Assembly: GCA_009780115.1 (NCBI GenBank)
Contig: WRAQ01000002.1
Location: forward strand, 101,964 to 165,963
Length of the DNA: 64,000 nt
From: Lachnospiraceae bacterium
GTDB taxonomy: Bacteria > Bacillota > Clostridia > Lachnospirales > Lachnospiraceae
Reading direction: 5' to 3'
The notes under the pieces are model-generated. The model saw only the letters and a list, made by a program, of their open reading frames with translations. It was not told the origin of the DNA and did no database searches. Made by a program: the position numbers and the translations under genes. Position 1 is the stretch's first letter. Every line of letters starts with the position of its first letter. Below are positions 40,105 to 50,351 of the stretch, piece by piece.

Positions 40105-42813
40105 TCATTTGTTATTTGTATATTCATCAATAATACCCGTGATTTCTTCAAAATCGCTATGTAGCAGTTTTTCGGTAATGGTATCTAACAGTTCAGTCCC
40201 TTGCGGCCATGATGCCGCTTTTATTTCCGCTAATGCTTTCGCCGCTGCCCTTTCGTCATATTCCCCGCATGCCGCCTTGATTTCATGCAGTCTTTCCGCG
40301 ATAAAAGACATGTCAACATTCGTATTAATTTCAGTAGATATTTTGTCCGGCGGTAAAAGCTCATCTACATAAGTGCTTAGCAGATTGATAAAATTCGGGG
40401 TCTCTGCCGCAATAACCTTTGAATTTTTATCCCGGCCTGATTGCTCCAATTTGAGGGCAATTGCGGATAAATCCATTCTCGCCATGTTTGCAAGAGCGCT
40501 CTTCATACCGTGCGTATGGATGATATAACTCCACATAGACTCATCACTTAACGGAATGCCTTTGTCCATAATCACATTCAGTGCCGCAAGTGATTTTTTT
40601 GCATCCCTGATAAATGATTCGGCAATCTTTGGATTAGCCGATGGATGTAACTTATCATCGGCAGTTTGCTCACTTCTCAACCCGGCTTGATTTCTCGCTG
40701 CTTCGATAACTTCCGGCGGTTGCTTATCGCGGATTAACTTGTTCAAAGCCAAGTTTAAACGGCGGATATCAATTGGTTTTGATATAAAATCATTGAACCC
40801 GTTTCCAAGGAATATTTCCGCCTGGCCGGCCACAGCATTCGCCGTCAAAGCCACAACCGGTTCCGTATATCCCATTTCCCGGATAATCTTCGTCGCTTCA
40901 ACACCATCCATTTCCGGCATCATATGGTCCATAAATATGATATCGTATACATTGCCGCCCTTTATTTTTTCAATCGCCGCAAATCCGCTTTCAGCCGATT
41001 CAATTTTTAGTTCATATGGCTTCAAAAGACCTTTGGCAACGAAGATATTTGTTTCCACATCATCAACAATCAGAACCTTGCCGTATGGCATCGGTTCACG
41101 CGTGATTTGGACACGCTTCATTTGCGCCCTGCTGCTGGTCCGGAAATTATGCAGGTTGTCGGCCATTTCTTTCCCCAACACCTCAGAGCCGGCTTTCCCT
41201 TGCGGCAAACGGACAGTAAAGACGGAGCCCTTGTTTGGTTCGCTTGTTACGGAAATCGTACCTCCCATCGTGTGAATCAGGTTGCGCGTTATACTCAAAC
41301 CAAGGCCGATACCCTCAGTCGAACGATTGGTTTCTGTATTAAAACGCGAGTATTCGTCAAACAGTTTCTCCACCTGCTCTTTGTTCATTCCCTGCCCCGT
41401 ATCACTGACATCGATTAACAGTATTATTTTGCCTTCGGAATCAGCCGTTTCAGCGGTGACGGATAAGGTGACAGCTCCTGCCGCCGTATATTTAAAACCA
41501 TTGGAAAGTAAGTTGTTCAGAATCTGTTTTACCCGCAGCTCATCACCTACAAGGATGGCAGGCAGGTTTTCATCAACCTCAAGCCCGAACTCGATTGGTT
41601 TGCTGCCTATCCGCATCATGTTAAGTTGAACCGTGTCACTGATAAGGCTTGCCACTTCATAATTTGCGGTTATCATTTCCAGCTTCCCTGCTTCGATTTT
41701 TGAAAGGTCAAGAATATCGTTAATTATGCCAAGTAACATATCACCGGACATATAGATTTTTTCAAGGCCACCCCTTATATCCTGGCCAAGAGTTTCATTT
41801 TGCAAATAAATTTCCGTTATGCCTAAAATCGCATTCATCGGGGTACGGATTTCATGACTCATCGCAGCAAGGAAAGAGGATTTTGCGCGGTCTGCGGCTC
41901 TTAATCCGCGTTTCGCCGCTTCAAGGCGTACCAAAATAATTATCAGAGTCGCTGCAAGTATAGCCGCCAAAATACTGATGAACAAAATCATCTCATACAG
42001 TTCTTTGTAATATTCCTTTTCGGGGATTACTATTATCAAATGCCAGCCATTATCAAGCTGCCTGCTGAACATAAGTAAACCCGGAGCAGGATTTTCTTTG
42101 TTTATAGTTTCGCCTTTTATTGCATCGTCAGGATGGATTATAACCTTGTAATCCCCGTCAAGCATAAACCCGTACCCGTTCGGGGTAACACTTTTATTAA
42201 TAATCAAATCCTTCAAATGCCCAATCTGATAATTAATACATATAATTCCCGCGGGATTGCCGTCAGCGCCGAATATGAGCCGGGCATAAGCAATTTCAAG
42301 CACTTGCGTATCTGTCGCGATATAAGGTGAAGTAATCGCAATCTGCCCGTTTGCGGCCAAGGCGGCCCCGAACCAAGGGCGCGTGCCCGGCGTATAATCA
42401 TCATTGGGCTGCCAGCCCGCACCATCATGAAATTCGCCGGCATTAATAAAATAACCGTATACACTATTATAGTTCGCTATGTTGATACTTTCCCTGAAAC
42501 GGAAGGTGGAGCATTCCGTCATATAATTTTTGATTGCACTCAATTCCTCACCGCGCTTATACATTGCTTCGATATGGTTGGCGATAAAATTCAATACAAT
42601 TTTTGGCTCATTAAGCAACTGGGATACAATCAATGCCGTATCATTCATGATTTCGTTTGTAGATCTTAGATTTTTTGAGTTCAGGGTACGGAACATTATA
42701 AAGCTGCTCGACATAACCATCAGGATAAACGCTGTCAGCACAAGCAATAACCTTGCGGCTAATGATTTATTGAATTCTTTCAGCTTTGAAAAGTATTTGT
42801 ACACGTTATTCAC
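40105..42813 (-). CDS. Membrane hybrid histidine kinase: Cache-HisKA-HATPase-REC-Hpt
   Basis: A 902-residue protein. A membrane helix (about 17-38) and another (about 274-296) flank an extracellular double-Cache-like sensor (GYFINAGEFHDGAGWQPNDDY, GTRPWFGAALAANGQIAITSPYI, MLDGDYKVIIHPDD). Then HisKA (SFLAAMSHEIRTPMNAILGI), HATPase (LRVKQILNNLLSNGFKYTAAG, GIGLGLSI), a receiver (VLIVDDVETNI, IIFMDHMMPEMDG) and an Hpt-like domain with IIHTHGMKSALANM. dCache domains usually bind small organic ligands. The downstream hybrid kinase gene is 30 bp away with the same HisKA-to-Hpt order, which suggests duplication and joint work. The ligand is unknown. Confidence 0.9.
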   Translation of the reverse strand: MNNVYKYFSKLKEFNKSLAARLLLVLTAFILMVMSSSFIMFRTLNSKNLRSTNEIMNDTALIVSQLLNEPKIVLNFIANHIEAMYKRGEELSAIKNYMTECSTFRFRESINIANYNSVYGYFINAGEFHDGAGWQPNDDYTPGTRPWFGAALAANGQIAITSPYIATDTQVLEIAYARLIFGADGNPAGIICINYQIGHLKDLIINKSVTPNGYGFMLDGDYKVIIHPDDAIKGETINKENPAPGLLMFSRQLDNGWHLIIVIPEKEYYKELYEMILFISILAAILAATLIIILVRLEAAKRGLRAADRAKSSFLAAMSHEIRTPMNAILGITEIYLQNETLGQDIRGGLEKIYMSGDMLLGIINDILDLSKIEAGKLEMITANYEVASLISDTVQLNMMRIGSKPIEFGLEVDENLPAILVGDELRVKQILNNLLSNGFKYTAAGAVTLSVTAETADSEGKIILLIDVSDTGQGMNKEQVEKLFDEYSRFNTETNRSTEGIGLGLSITRNLIHTMGGTISVTSEPNKGSVFTVRLPQGKAGSEVLGKEMADNLHNFRTSSRAQMKRVQITREPMPYGKVLIVDDVETNIFVAKGLLKPYELKIESAESGFAAIEKIKGGNVYDIIFMDHMMPEMDGVEATKIIREMGYTEPVVALTANAVAGQAEIFLGNGFNDFISKPIDIRRLNLALNKLIRDKQPPEVIEAARNQAGLRSEQTADDKLHPSANPKIAESFIRDAKKSLAALNVIMDKGIPLSDESMWSYIIHTHGMKSALANMARMDLSAIALKLEQSGRDKNSKVIAAETPNFINLLSTYVDELLPPDKISTEINTNVDMSFIAERLHEIKAACGEYDERAAAKALAEIKAASWPQGTELLDTITEKLLHSDFEEITGIIDEYTNNK

Positions 42814-42921
42814 CTCTTAAATTCCGTTTTCTTCCATATTTAAATGAGTCCTAATCCGGTTGAGCAATAACGTGCCCGGAAAACGGTTCGTATATAGAGT
42901 AATTATACAATTGAAAAATAC

Positions 42922-42968
42922 AAAGGACACGAAAGTTCCGTATTTGTCACTTTCGTGTCCTTTTTTTT
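42922..42968. terminator. Strong bidirectional Rho-independent terminator
   Basis: AAAGGACACGAAAGT and its exact reverse complement form a 15-bp stem around a 12-base loop. Eight T follow on the plus strand; TTTGTATTTTTC follows on the minus strand. It lies between the stop of the OmpR-type regulator and the start of the Cache hybrid kinase gene, so it ends the regulator/7TMR-DISM kinase transcript. Confidence 0.85.
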
Positions 42969-42993
42969 ACAAAATCAATAAGTTGATTATTTT

Positions 42994-43671
42994 TTAACTT
43001 TTTTCAAATACATATCCTTTACCGCGCATAACAGTAATAGTATATCCTGAATTATTAAGGCTGGCGCGCAGGCGGTGAACCGCTTTCCTAACAGCCTGGT
43101 TATCCTTATTCATTGGCTGGCCCCATACTTTTTTGTATAGATAATCTGCGTTTAGTGTCACTCCCTCATGCTGTATGAATAATGAAAGCAGGAAAAACTC
43201 CTTTTGCGTAAGGAATAAATCCTCGCCATTAGCGAATGCCTGGCCGCATTGCATATCAAGGGATAATAATCCGTACGTTATCCGCTCCGGGATTTGCTCT
43301 GCGCTTTGCAACAGGCTCTTGAGCCTGGCAAGAAGGACACCGAAAGTATATGGTTTTGCCAGATAATCGTTACAGCCATTATCATAGCCTCTTATAATAT
43401 CATTATCCTCTCCGTATCCGGTTAGGAGTAAGACCGGTATTTTGGAAATTTTACGAAATTCCCGCAGGAAATCAAGCCCATTTCCGTCCGGCATTCCAAT
43501 ATCGAGTATGATGGCATCAGGAATCTGCTGCCTGACAGATTTCCTTGCCCCGGCAAGTGTCATAGCGGTTTTGACGATAAAACCTTCATCTTCCAACATG
43601 CTTCTGTTAAGGTCTTGGACATCCTCATTATCTTCAATTAGCAAAATCAATTTATCCTGTCTGTTTTTCAT
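42994..43671 (-). CDS. OmpR-type response regulator
   Basis: A 225-residue regulator. The receiver (about 7-120) has LLIEDNEDVQDLN, AIILDIGMPDGNGLDFL (phospho-Asp), PVLLLTGYG (Thr) and LAKPYT (Lys). The C-terminal winged helix has FANGEDLFLTQKEFFLLSLFIQHEG and AVRKAVHRLRASLNNSGYTITVMRGKGYVFEKS. All active residues are present. Its ATG overlaps the stop of the 7TMR-DISM kinase gene by four bases, so the two form a coupled system. A strong terminator follows at 42922. Confidence 0.93.
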   Translation of the reverse strand: MKNRQDKLILLIEDNEDVQDLNRSMLEDEGFIVKTAMTLAGARKSVRQQIPDAIILDIGMPDGNGLDFLREFRKISKIPVLLLTGYGEDNDIIRGYDNGCNDYLAKPYTFGVLLARLKSLLQSAEQIPERITYGLLSLDMQCGQAFANGEDLFLTQKEFFLLSLFIQHEGVTLNADYLYKKVWGQPMNKDNQAVRKAVHRLRASLNNSGYTITVMRGKGYVFEKS

Positions 43672-45605
43672 ATTTTGTGCCCAACCTCCTGTCCCCCGTA
43701 AACAGGAACTGTAAATTTTACGGTAGTGCCTTTATCCGGGCCACTATCTATTTCAATAGTACCCCCGTGCGCCTCCACTATCGTTTTACACAAGTTAAGG
43801 CCATATCCCGTGCCGCTCCTGCCTGATATGCCCCGCTTGAAAATCTCCGGTAACAGGCCGGGTGATATACCAACACCAGTATCTGTTACTTTTACGGTGA
43901 TAAATGAGCGCCCGTTATCGGCGACAAGGCTAATCTCACCATTAACTGTATGGTCTGCCGAATTAGTCAGAAGATTAGCGATAACTTGGGTAAACCGGTC
44001 TTTTTCAACAAAAACATCAGGTAACCCGGGGGCAATTTCTATTTTCAGGTTAATACCCCGCCGCTCTAGCTCTAACCGGAAAGATTCCGCGCTGTCCGTT
44101 AATAATACCGCAAAATCAACCCGGCGCCGGTTTACACTTATTTCATTCATTGCGGTGAGTTTCAGCATCCCTTCTATCATACGCCCAAGCCGCTGGGTTT
44201 CATTCTGTATCTTTTCGAGGACGGTTAAAGCTTTAGGGACATCGGCATTCTCTTTTTTGATTTCCCTTCCGGTGTAATCAATTCCGGTAGCGATGAGTGT
44301 CAAAGGGGTTTTCATTTCATGGCTCATATCTTGCAAAAATTCTGTTTTTAAGCGGTTTAATTTTCCTAAAAGGGCGTTGCGTTCAGTTAATATTTCTTCC
44401 CTCTGTTTTGTTTCGGCATAACTGATGGAAAGTATTATACATTGGCTGAGAACCAAAAACATATAACTTGCGACACCCTGCAAAAAAAATGTATCATGCA
44501 AAATGTACCAGCAAAAATGATTCCAAAAATTAACGATGACTATCGAAAAAACACAAAATATATTATACGAATTTTCCTTTAGTTTCCCCGAACGCAAAGC
44601 ACTTATGAAACAAAATCCGCCCGGGATTAAACCGGTATAAGATAAAGGCGTATTCCATAAATTGTAGGGTAAAAAAACGATAAATAGCAATACAATAAAT
44701 GATAGAGCGTAAAAAATGCGGGTCAACCAATTTTTCACCGGTATTCTCAATACATATATGATAAATCCGATTACAATGTATAATTGCAATATTATTAAGA
44801 GAAAGTAAAAACGATTCAACCCTATGCCTAAACCGCCCGGAAGAAAAAAAGAAGCAAAGCTGTTTCTTTCCAGCGTAAAATAAATGGCACCCAAGAGACT
44901 TAGGGCGGCAATAAAAAGGGTTCCATATTCTTCTTTACGGTAAAAGAATACAAGCCCATAGTACAAAAATACCGCAAGCAGCAACCCTATGAAGATGCCG
45001 GCCAATACCCGGCGGCCGATAGTATTGTTAAGCAGAAGGCCGGGGCGCCCAATCTCAATGCCAAAAGTCCCCCAACTTTCAATCATATAATAATTTGCCG
45101 CTTGGATAACAATTTCTGCTTCGCCATTTTCGGGGCGCATACTCGCAAAAGCATTTCGTACCCGGGCAACAGTTTCGGATTTCGTTTCACCTATTACACC
45201 TGCTTCAAAAACTTTATTTCCATTAATCCATATAATGCTCGCATCCATTATTTCAGGGATAAACATCATAAGCTCCGGTTCGTCTGTTTTAATAATAAGC
45301 CGGTATGTGGCGAAACCGTATAGCGGTGATTTTGCATGATGCCAAGCCAGAGGGACATTTATGAATGTTTTATCAGAATCAATCCCTTTCCCGCTTTCAA
45401 AATCTGCCGGGTTATACAATTTTCCTTCATAGTATTCCCATTCCCCGTTCAAATAAAAAAGCGTACCGGAAAAATCCTCATTAATAAGGTCAAGCACGCC
45501 TTCAACCGCAATCGTATTAGACATATTGCGGGGTATGGATATTAAATAAAACGTTATTCCGCATACTAATAGTATGAAAATAATGGCTATGCTGAATCTC
45601 TTCAT
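43668..45605 (-). CDS. 7TMR-DISM sensor histidine kinase
   Basis: A 645-residue kinase. An N-terminal signal-anchor (about 5-23) leads to a beta-sandwich 7TMR-DISM extracellular domain (about 30-195: GTLFYLNGEWEYYEGKLYNPADF, INVPLAWHHAKSPLYGFATYRLII). Seven membrane helices follow (about 205-395), a short coil, HisKA with FLQDMSHEMKTPLTLIATGIDYTG, and HATPase with RFTQVIANLLTNSADHT, VTDTGVGISPGLLPEIF and GTGYGLNLCKTIVEAHGG. The DISM sandwich resembles carbohydrate-binding folds, so a sugar ligand is plausible but unproven. It is coupled to the regulator gene at 42994. Confidence 0.92.
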   Translation of the reverse strand: MKRFSIAIIFILLVCGITFYLISIPRNMSNTIAVEGVLDLINEDFSGTLFYLNGEWEYYEGKLYNPADFESGKGIDSDKTFINVPLAWHHAKSPLYGFATYRLIIKTDEPELMMFIPEIMDASIIWINGNKVFEAGVIGETKSETVARVRNAFASMRPENGEAEIVIQAANYYMIESWGTFGIEIGRPGLLLNNTIGRRVLAGIFIGLLLAVFLYYGLVFFYRKEEYGTLFIAALSLLGAIYFTLERNSFASFFLPGGLGIGLNRFYFLLIILQLYIVIGFIIYVLRIPVKNWLTRIFYALSFIVLLFIVFLPYNLWNTPLSYTGLIPGGFCFISALRSGKLKENSYNIFCVFSIVIVNFWNHFCWYILHDTFFLQGVASYMFLVLSQCIILSISYAETKQREEILTERNALLGKLNRLKTEFLQDMSHEMKTPLTLIATGIDYTGREIKKENADVPKALTVLEKIQNETQRLGRMIEGMLKLTAMNEISVNRRRVDFAVLLTDSAESFRLELERRGINLKIEIAPGLPDVFVEKDRFTQVIANLLTNSADHTVNGEISLVADNGRSFITVKVTDTGVGISPGLLPEIFKRGISGRSGTGYGLNLCKTIVEAHGGTIEIDSGPDKGTTVKFTVPVYGGQEVGHKI

Positions 45606-45689
45606 CGGATCCCCCCTTGATTAATGGCTTTTGCATAGAATATTCGCTTATCTTTCATTTGTCAAGTAGGATACGCAAGCGCAACTTGA

Positions 45690-45726
45690 AATGTGCGTCT
45701 TAGATTCGAAATCTAAGGCGCACATT
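45690..45726. terminator. 17-bp stem between kinase genes, T run on the plus side
   Basis: AATGTGCGTCTTAGATT pairs with AATCTAAGGCGCACATT (one G-T pair); GGGTTTTTTTG follows on the plus strand. It contains CTTAGATT, shared with the stop-proximal palindromes. A smaller TCAAGT/ACTTGA pair overlaps its left side. Both flanking genes run on the minus strand, so a terminator for the upstream hybrid kinase gene would need to work without a clear T tail on that strand. Confidence 0.55.
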
Positions 45727-45846
45727 ATGGGTTTTTTTGTGTCATTCGTTTTTCCTTTCTCTTCTTCGGTAGGAAGAATTAAGTTTTCTGTCATTATATA
45801 TATCGGTTTTTTATGAAAAAACTTTAGGCTATTAGGCTGATTCATT

Positions 45847-48072
45847 TCATTTGCGGATATGTGTATTCATCGCTTGAAGCAGTTGTTCGAAACTAATCGG
45901 TTTCGCAACGTGGTCATTCATTCCAGCTTCTTTGGTTTTTTGAATATCCTCGATAAACGCATTGGCAGTAACGGCGATTATCGGCAGGGTTTTGCAATCC
46001 CTGCGGTTAAGCAAGCGAATATTCTTCGTTGCTTCATAACCATTCATCACCGGCATTTGAACATCCATAAAGACAAGGTCGTAATAATTTTCTGCCGCCC
46101 CTTCAATCATTTTCACCGCAATAAAGCCGTTCTCAGCGGTTTCAACCGTAACGCCGGTCATTTCAAGTAAATCGACTGCTATTTCCATATTCAATTCATT
46201 ATCTTCGACCATCAAAACGCGTTTTCCGGTAAAATCATTAATATTTTCTTTATCTTCCTTAACTTTGCCGCTATCGGAATGGTCAATGCGTTTAAGCGGC
46301 AGCGTAACAATAAATTTTGAACCGTAACCAACATTACTTTCGACCAAAATATTTCCGTTCATCAGATTAATTAGGTTTTTGACAATCGCCATACCAAGGC
46401 CGGTACCTTCTATTTTGCTGGTCCGTGAGTCATCAACCCGGCTGAAAGGTTCATAAAGTTCGGCAATAAATTCCGGGGTCATACCGACACCATTATCTTC
46501 TATTATGAAAGTGTATGAACTGATATTTCCTTCTTCAATCTGCTCTTTAACCGTAAAAATTATTTTTCCGCCATTAGGTGTATACTTTACGGCATTTGAA
46601 AGTAAATTCATCAAAACTTGCTGTATCCGTGACGGGTCACCGGAAACAAGCGGGTTCTTAAGTTCGCTTGCCTCAAAAACCAGGGTATGTTTACGCTGTT
46701 CCGCCAGGTTTTCAACAATCGAATAAATATTATGAATCATTTCATCCAGATTAATTTCTTCTGTAGCAATCGTAACCCGGCCGCTTTCAATCCGGCTCAT
46801 ATCCAAAACTTCATTTACCAAATCTAAAAGATGCTTGCTTGCAGTATCGATTTTCGTCAGGCAATCCCGCAGTCTTAGGGCATTACTGATATTTTTACTG
46901 GCAATTCCGGACATACCAATAATTGCATTAAGCGGTGTCCGGATATCATGGGACATCCTTGAAAGGAAATCACTCTTGGCATTATTCGCTTGATTTGCCG
47001 CCAGCATTGCATCCTGGATAATCTGGCGGTTTTGGATTTCTTCTTTTTTCTGTTCGGTAATATCATTGATACAAAGCAAAGCCATTGTTGCTTTCGTATT
47101 TTCTTCAGCAACCTCAACAATGGTCAGCCTTTCCCAGCGTTCTTCGATGTTTTTAACAAGATTTCGTTTGTATTCAACTTCCATAACCGGTGTTGACGGC
47201 GAAAGATGACTGACAATATTTTCGATGGTTAACTGATCAATCAGCGTAAACCGGTCAGCAGCAACTACCCTGGTCCCAAAGAAAATCCGGTTTAACCGGT
47301 TATATTCACCCTTTTCCGGAATTCGTTGCTCAAGGCCTCTTTCATCCTTAATAACATCATATGTATTCTTGACAAGATCAACAATAATCAAGGTGTTATA
47401 TTGATTACTAAGACTTTGAATAATATTGCCGTGTTCTTTAATCTTTTGTTTCTGTTCCTCAATATCATAAAAAGTACAAACTACTCTTTTGATACCTTCA
47501 CTGGTCTTTAAGGTTGAAAAACAACATTCAGTCCAGATATAATCACCTTCGCTAACCTGGAGGCGCAGCTCTTCACGGATTTCTGCCGGGGCACTCTTCA
47601 TCCCGTCAACCATTTTGCCATAGCTGATGATATATTTAATAAAGTCTGACGGATGGATTATTTTGAGGAATTTTTCTTTTTCCATTAGTCCCGGGGTTAA
47701 ACCAAAACGGCGGGCAATATTTCCTTCGATTCTAACCTGATTCGATTCATCGAAATTCTCAACTAAAAGTCCGGGGGTAAGAGAAATAAGTAATTTCATC
47801 CGTGCGCTTTGGTCATTCAGGTCAGTAATTTGATTCAATAATACTTCGCTTTGGTTTTTGTGATAAAGGTTCTTCTTTTCCAGTTCAAGTAATTGCTTTC
47901 TCAATATCACAAAACCGGTCAATAAAATAACGGCACATATAACAAGCCCGGCAATCCGGAAGATGCCGTCAAGATAAAAGCATATCGCAAAAAAAACCAT
48001 GAAAGCTAACGCCATCAAGGCTCTCTTCAAATAATACTTAGTTTTGGGCGATTGAACAGAATCCATACTCAT
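45847..48072 (-). CDS. Membrane hybrid histidine kinase: PAS-HisKA-HATPase-REC
   Basis: A 741-residue protein. Two close membrane helices (about 14-56) are followed by a PAS region (about 90-220: LLVENFDESNQVRIEGNIARRFGLTPGLMEKEKFLKIIHPSDFIKYI). A second PAS-like segment runs to about 345, then come HisKA (DFLSRMSHDIRTPLNAIIGM), HATPase (IQQVLMNLLSNAVKYTPNGG, IEDNGVGM, GTGLGMAIVKNLI) and a C-terminal receiver (VLMVEDNELNMEIA, LVFMDVQMPVMNG, VAKPIS). There is no Hpt domain, so the phosphoryl group would pass to an external carrier. This type is common in Lachnospiraceae with PAS-based intracellular sensing. Its start ATG lacks a clear ribosome site; one at 48066 is also possible. Confidence 0.88.
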   Translation of the reverse strand: MSMDSVQSPKTKYYLKRALMALAFMVFFAICFYLDGIFRIAGLVICAVILLTGFVILRKQLLELEKKNLYHKNQSEVLLNQITDLNDQSARMKLLISLTPGLLVENFDESNQVRIEGNIARRFGLTPGLMEKEKFLKIIHPSDFIKYIISYGKMVDGMKSAPAEIREELRLQVSEGDYIWTECCFSTLKTSEGIKRVVCTFYDIEEQKQKIKEHGNIIQSLSNQYNTLIIVDLVKNTYDVIKDERGLEQRIPEKGEYNRLNRIFFGTRVVAADRFTLIDQLTIENIVSHLSPSTPVMEVEYKRNLVKNIEERWERLTIVEVAEENTKATMALLCINDITEQKKEEIQNRQIIQDAMLAANQANNAKSDFLSRMSHDIRTPLNAIIGMSGIASKNISNALRLRDCLTKIDTASKHLLDLVNEVLDMSRIESGRVTIATEEINLDEMIHNIYSIVENLAEQRKHTLVFEASELKNPLVSGDPSRIQQVLMNLLSNAVKYTPNGGKIIFTVKEQIEEGNISSYTFIIEDNGVGMTPEFIAELYEPFSRVDDSRTSKIEGTGLGMAIVKNLINLMNGNILVESNVGYGSKFIVTLPLKRIDHSDSGKVKEDKENINDFTGKRVLMVEDNELNMEIAVDLLEMTGVTVETAENGFIAVKMIEGAAENYYDLVFMDVQMPVMNGYEATKNIRLLNRRDCKTLPIIAVTANAFIEDIQKTKEAGMNDHVAKPISFEQLLQAMNTHIRK

Positions 48073-48105
48073 AATATAACTGCGTTTATTTGAATTGTCA
48101 AATCA

Positions 48106-50310
48106 TTACATCATTCCGGTATAGAATACTTTTTTATCCTTGCGGTCTTTTTTTGGTGCTTTTTCTTCCTGCTGATAACGGATGACTATCGCCGAAAATG
48201 CCGGCATTACGACTGTAATTTTGCCTGACATAACATGATAATCAATACATTCAATATTAAAACCGGCTTCGTCGGTGATTATTAACCGCTTCATAATTGC
48301 CTGGCGCGGCACACCAAGATGCCAGACGGTTATCTCTTTACCCACTTCATAATTATTATTATTAACGACAATTATTGATACGTCCTTGAGGTTAAAACGG
48401 GCATAAGCAATCAGGTTGTAATTACCTTCAAGCGGTTTTAACGAGCCGGTTAAAAATTCTTGATTTTCTTTGTGAATGCGAATCATTTCCCGGTGAAAAG
48501 CGATCATAACATGGTCTTCCCGCCCCCACGGATAGGTCCGGCGGTTGTCAGGGTCGGTAAACCCGCACAATCCGGCTTCATCACCGTAATAAATCGTCGG
48601 TGCCCCCGGCCAAGTCATCTGCATTACTACCGCTTCCCGCATTACGGCTTTGTTGATACCCTCATTCGCCGCCTCCGGGCCCAAGTTGTTCGTCCGGCCG
48701 ACTTTTTTGTTGGTCCGGGTAAGAAAGCGCGAATGGTCATGATTGGAAAGCTCGTTCATTGAAATAAGCAAAGACGGCATTGAGAAAACCGCCATATGGT
48801 TACGCATTGCCCCCCAAAAACTATCGGCATTACCTAACAGGTCTTCCCGGTAGTCATCACTATGTTTTTGCATCCCGGTAAGAAACCAGGTAATCGGCTC
48901 CATGAAAGCGTCATAGTTCATTACTGTATCCCACTCGTCGCCTTGCAGCCATTCAGTGGCACTTCCATAATGCTCTGCCAGAATAATCGCCTCGGGATTG
49001 GCACGTTTTACTGTTTTCCGGAACTCTTTCCAGAAATAATGATTGTACTCCGGGGAATGGCCGAGGTCGGCGGCAACATCCAAGCGCCAGCCATCAGCAT
49101 TGTAGGGCGGGGAAACCCATTTCGCCGCGACATTCATTATATAATGAAACAAATCGGGTGAACCTTCGTAATTGAGCTTCGGCAGGGTATCAAAACCCCA
49201 CCAGCCGTCATAAGTGCCGTTATAAGGCCAGTTATTGCTGCCCATGAAATCAAAATAACTGCGATATGGGCTGTTTGCATCAACATAAGCGCCTTTTTCA
49301 TAACCATCAGCATGTTCATAAATCCGCTCACGGTCCATCCATTTATTAAATGAGCCGCAATGGTTAAAAACGCCGTCAAGAATGACTTTCATCCCTCTTT
49401 TGTGTATTTCTTCTACCACTTTGGCGAAAAACATATTACTTGCATCAAGATTTGCTTTGTTGGTAACCCGGTTGATATAACGGGTAGCAAAACGGTTTTC
49501 TTTTTGGCCCTCCGGCAAAACATCACCTTCATCATAAACAATCTTGCCAAAATGGGGGTCTATACTATCATAGTCTTGAATATCATATTTGTGATTGGAA
49601 GGGGAAACAAAAAGAGGGTTAAAATAGATAACGTCAACACCTAAATCTTTTAAATAATCAAGCTTGTCAAGGACACCTTGCAAATCGCCGCCATAAAATT
49701 CGCGAACTCCCATCGCCCCTGTCGTTGCGGGATATCTATTCCAATCGGAAACCCCTATCGTCCGCTCGCCAACATATTCATACTCACCGCTAAGGACATC
49801 ATTCGCTTTATCGCCGTTACAAAAGCGGTCAACATATAATTGATACATCACCGCACCTTTTGCCCAATCCGGAGTTTTGTACCCGGGGATAATCCGCATC
49901 ATATAATGGGGCTGAAGCTCAAGCGCTACCCCCCGGCGGTCATAAAAACAATTAATTTTTCCGGCCTGGATTTCAAAATAATAAGAGAAAGGAGTATCTT
50001 CCAATTGAATTTCTAACTCATAGTAATCAAATAAATCATTCTCCGACGATAAATCGTTCTTGAATGGTGAATTATTCTTGAATGATTTGGACATTAAAAG
50101 CTTATCTGAATCGGTACACAAATAGACGTTGTCAACATTGTCCTTTTCGGTCCGGAATTTTATCTTGACCAGGGCAAATTTGTTCGGCTCCATTGGCGAT
50201 ACGAAATCTTCAGTCATATCACTAAAAAGGGCACGCCGGTTAAAAAGCGGGCGCATCGTTGATATATAATGATTGCTTTGTTCGGCACGAAAGCTTCTGC
50301 TGAAATCCAT
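48106..50310 (-). CDS. GH13 family alpha-glucan hydrolase (neopullulanase / maltogenic amylase type)
   Basis: A 734-residue enzyme without a signal peptide, hence intracellular. An N-terminal beta domain (about 1-155) is followed by the barrel with FNPLFVSPSNHKYDIQDYDSIDP, region I VILDGVFNHCG, region II GWRLDVAADLG (nucleophile Asp), region III ILAEHYGS (acid/base Glu) and region IV ELSNHDHSR (stabiliser Asp). All catalytic residues are present. Intracellular GH13 enzymes with an N-terminal domain of this kind hydrolyse maltodextrins, cyclodextrins or pullulan. The exact specificity is not readable. It lies 42 bp before ftsH on the same strand, an unrelated neighbour. Confidence 0.9.
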   Translation of the reverse strand: MDFSRSFRAEQSNHYISTMRPLFNRRALFSDMTEDFVSPMEPNKFALVKIKFRTEKDNVDNVYLCTDSDKLLMSKSFKNNSPFKNDLSSENDLFDYYELEIQLEDTPFSYYFEIQAGKINCFYDRRGVALELQPHYMMRIIPGYKTPDWAKGAVMYQLYVDRFCNGDKANDVLSGEYEYVGERTIGVSDWNRYPATTGAMGVREFYGGDLQGVLDKLDYLKDLGVDVIYFNPLFVSPSNHKYDIQDYDSIDPHFGKIVYDEGDVLPEGQKENRFATRYINRVTNKANLDASNMFFAKVVEEIHKRGMKVILDGVFNHCGSFNKWMDRERIYEHADGYEKGAYVDANSPYRSYFDFMGSNNWPYNGTYDGWWGFDTLPKLNYEGSPDLFHYIMNVAAKWVSPPYNADGWRLDVAADLGHSPEYNHYFWKEFRKTVKRANPEAIILAEHYGSATEWLQGDEWDTVMNYDAFMEPITWFLTGMQKHSDDYREDLLGNADSFWGAMRNHMAVFSMPSLLISMNELSNHDHSRFLTRTNKKVGRTNNLGPEAANEGINKAVMREAVVMQMTWPGAPTIYYGDEAGLCGFTDPDNRRTYPWGREDHVMIAFHREMIRIHKENQEFLTGSLKPLEGNYNLIAYARFNLKDVSIIVVNNNNYEVGKEITVWHLGVPRQAIMKRLIITDEAGFNIECIDYHVMSGKITVVMPAFSAIVIRYQQEEKAPKKDRKDKKVFYTGMM

Positions 50311-50351
50311 ATTAGTGTCCTATATACTATATTTATTCTAATATCGTAATT

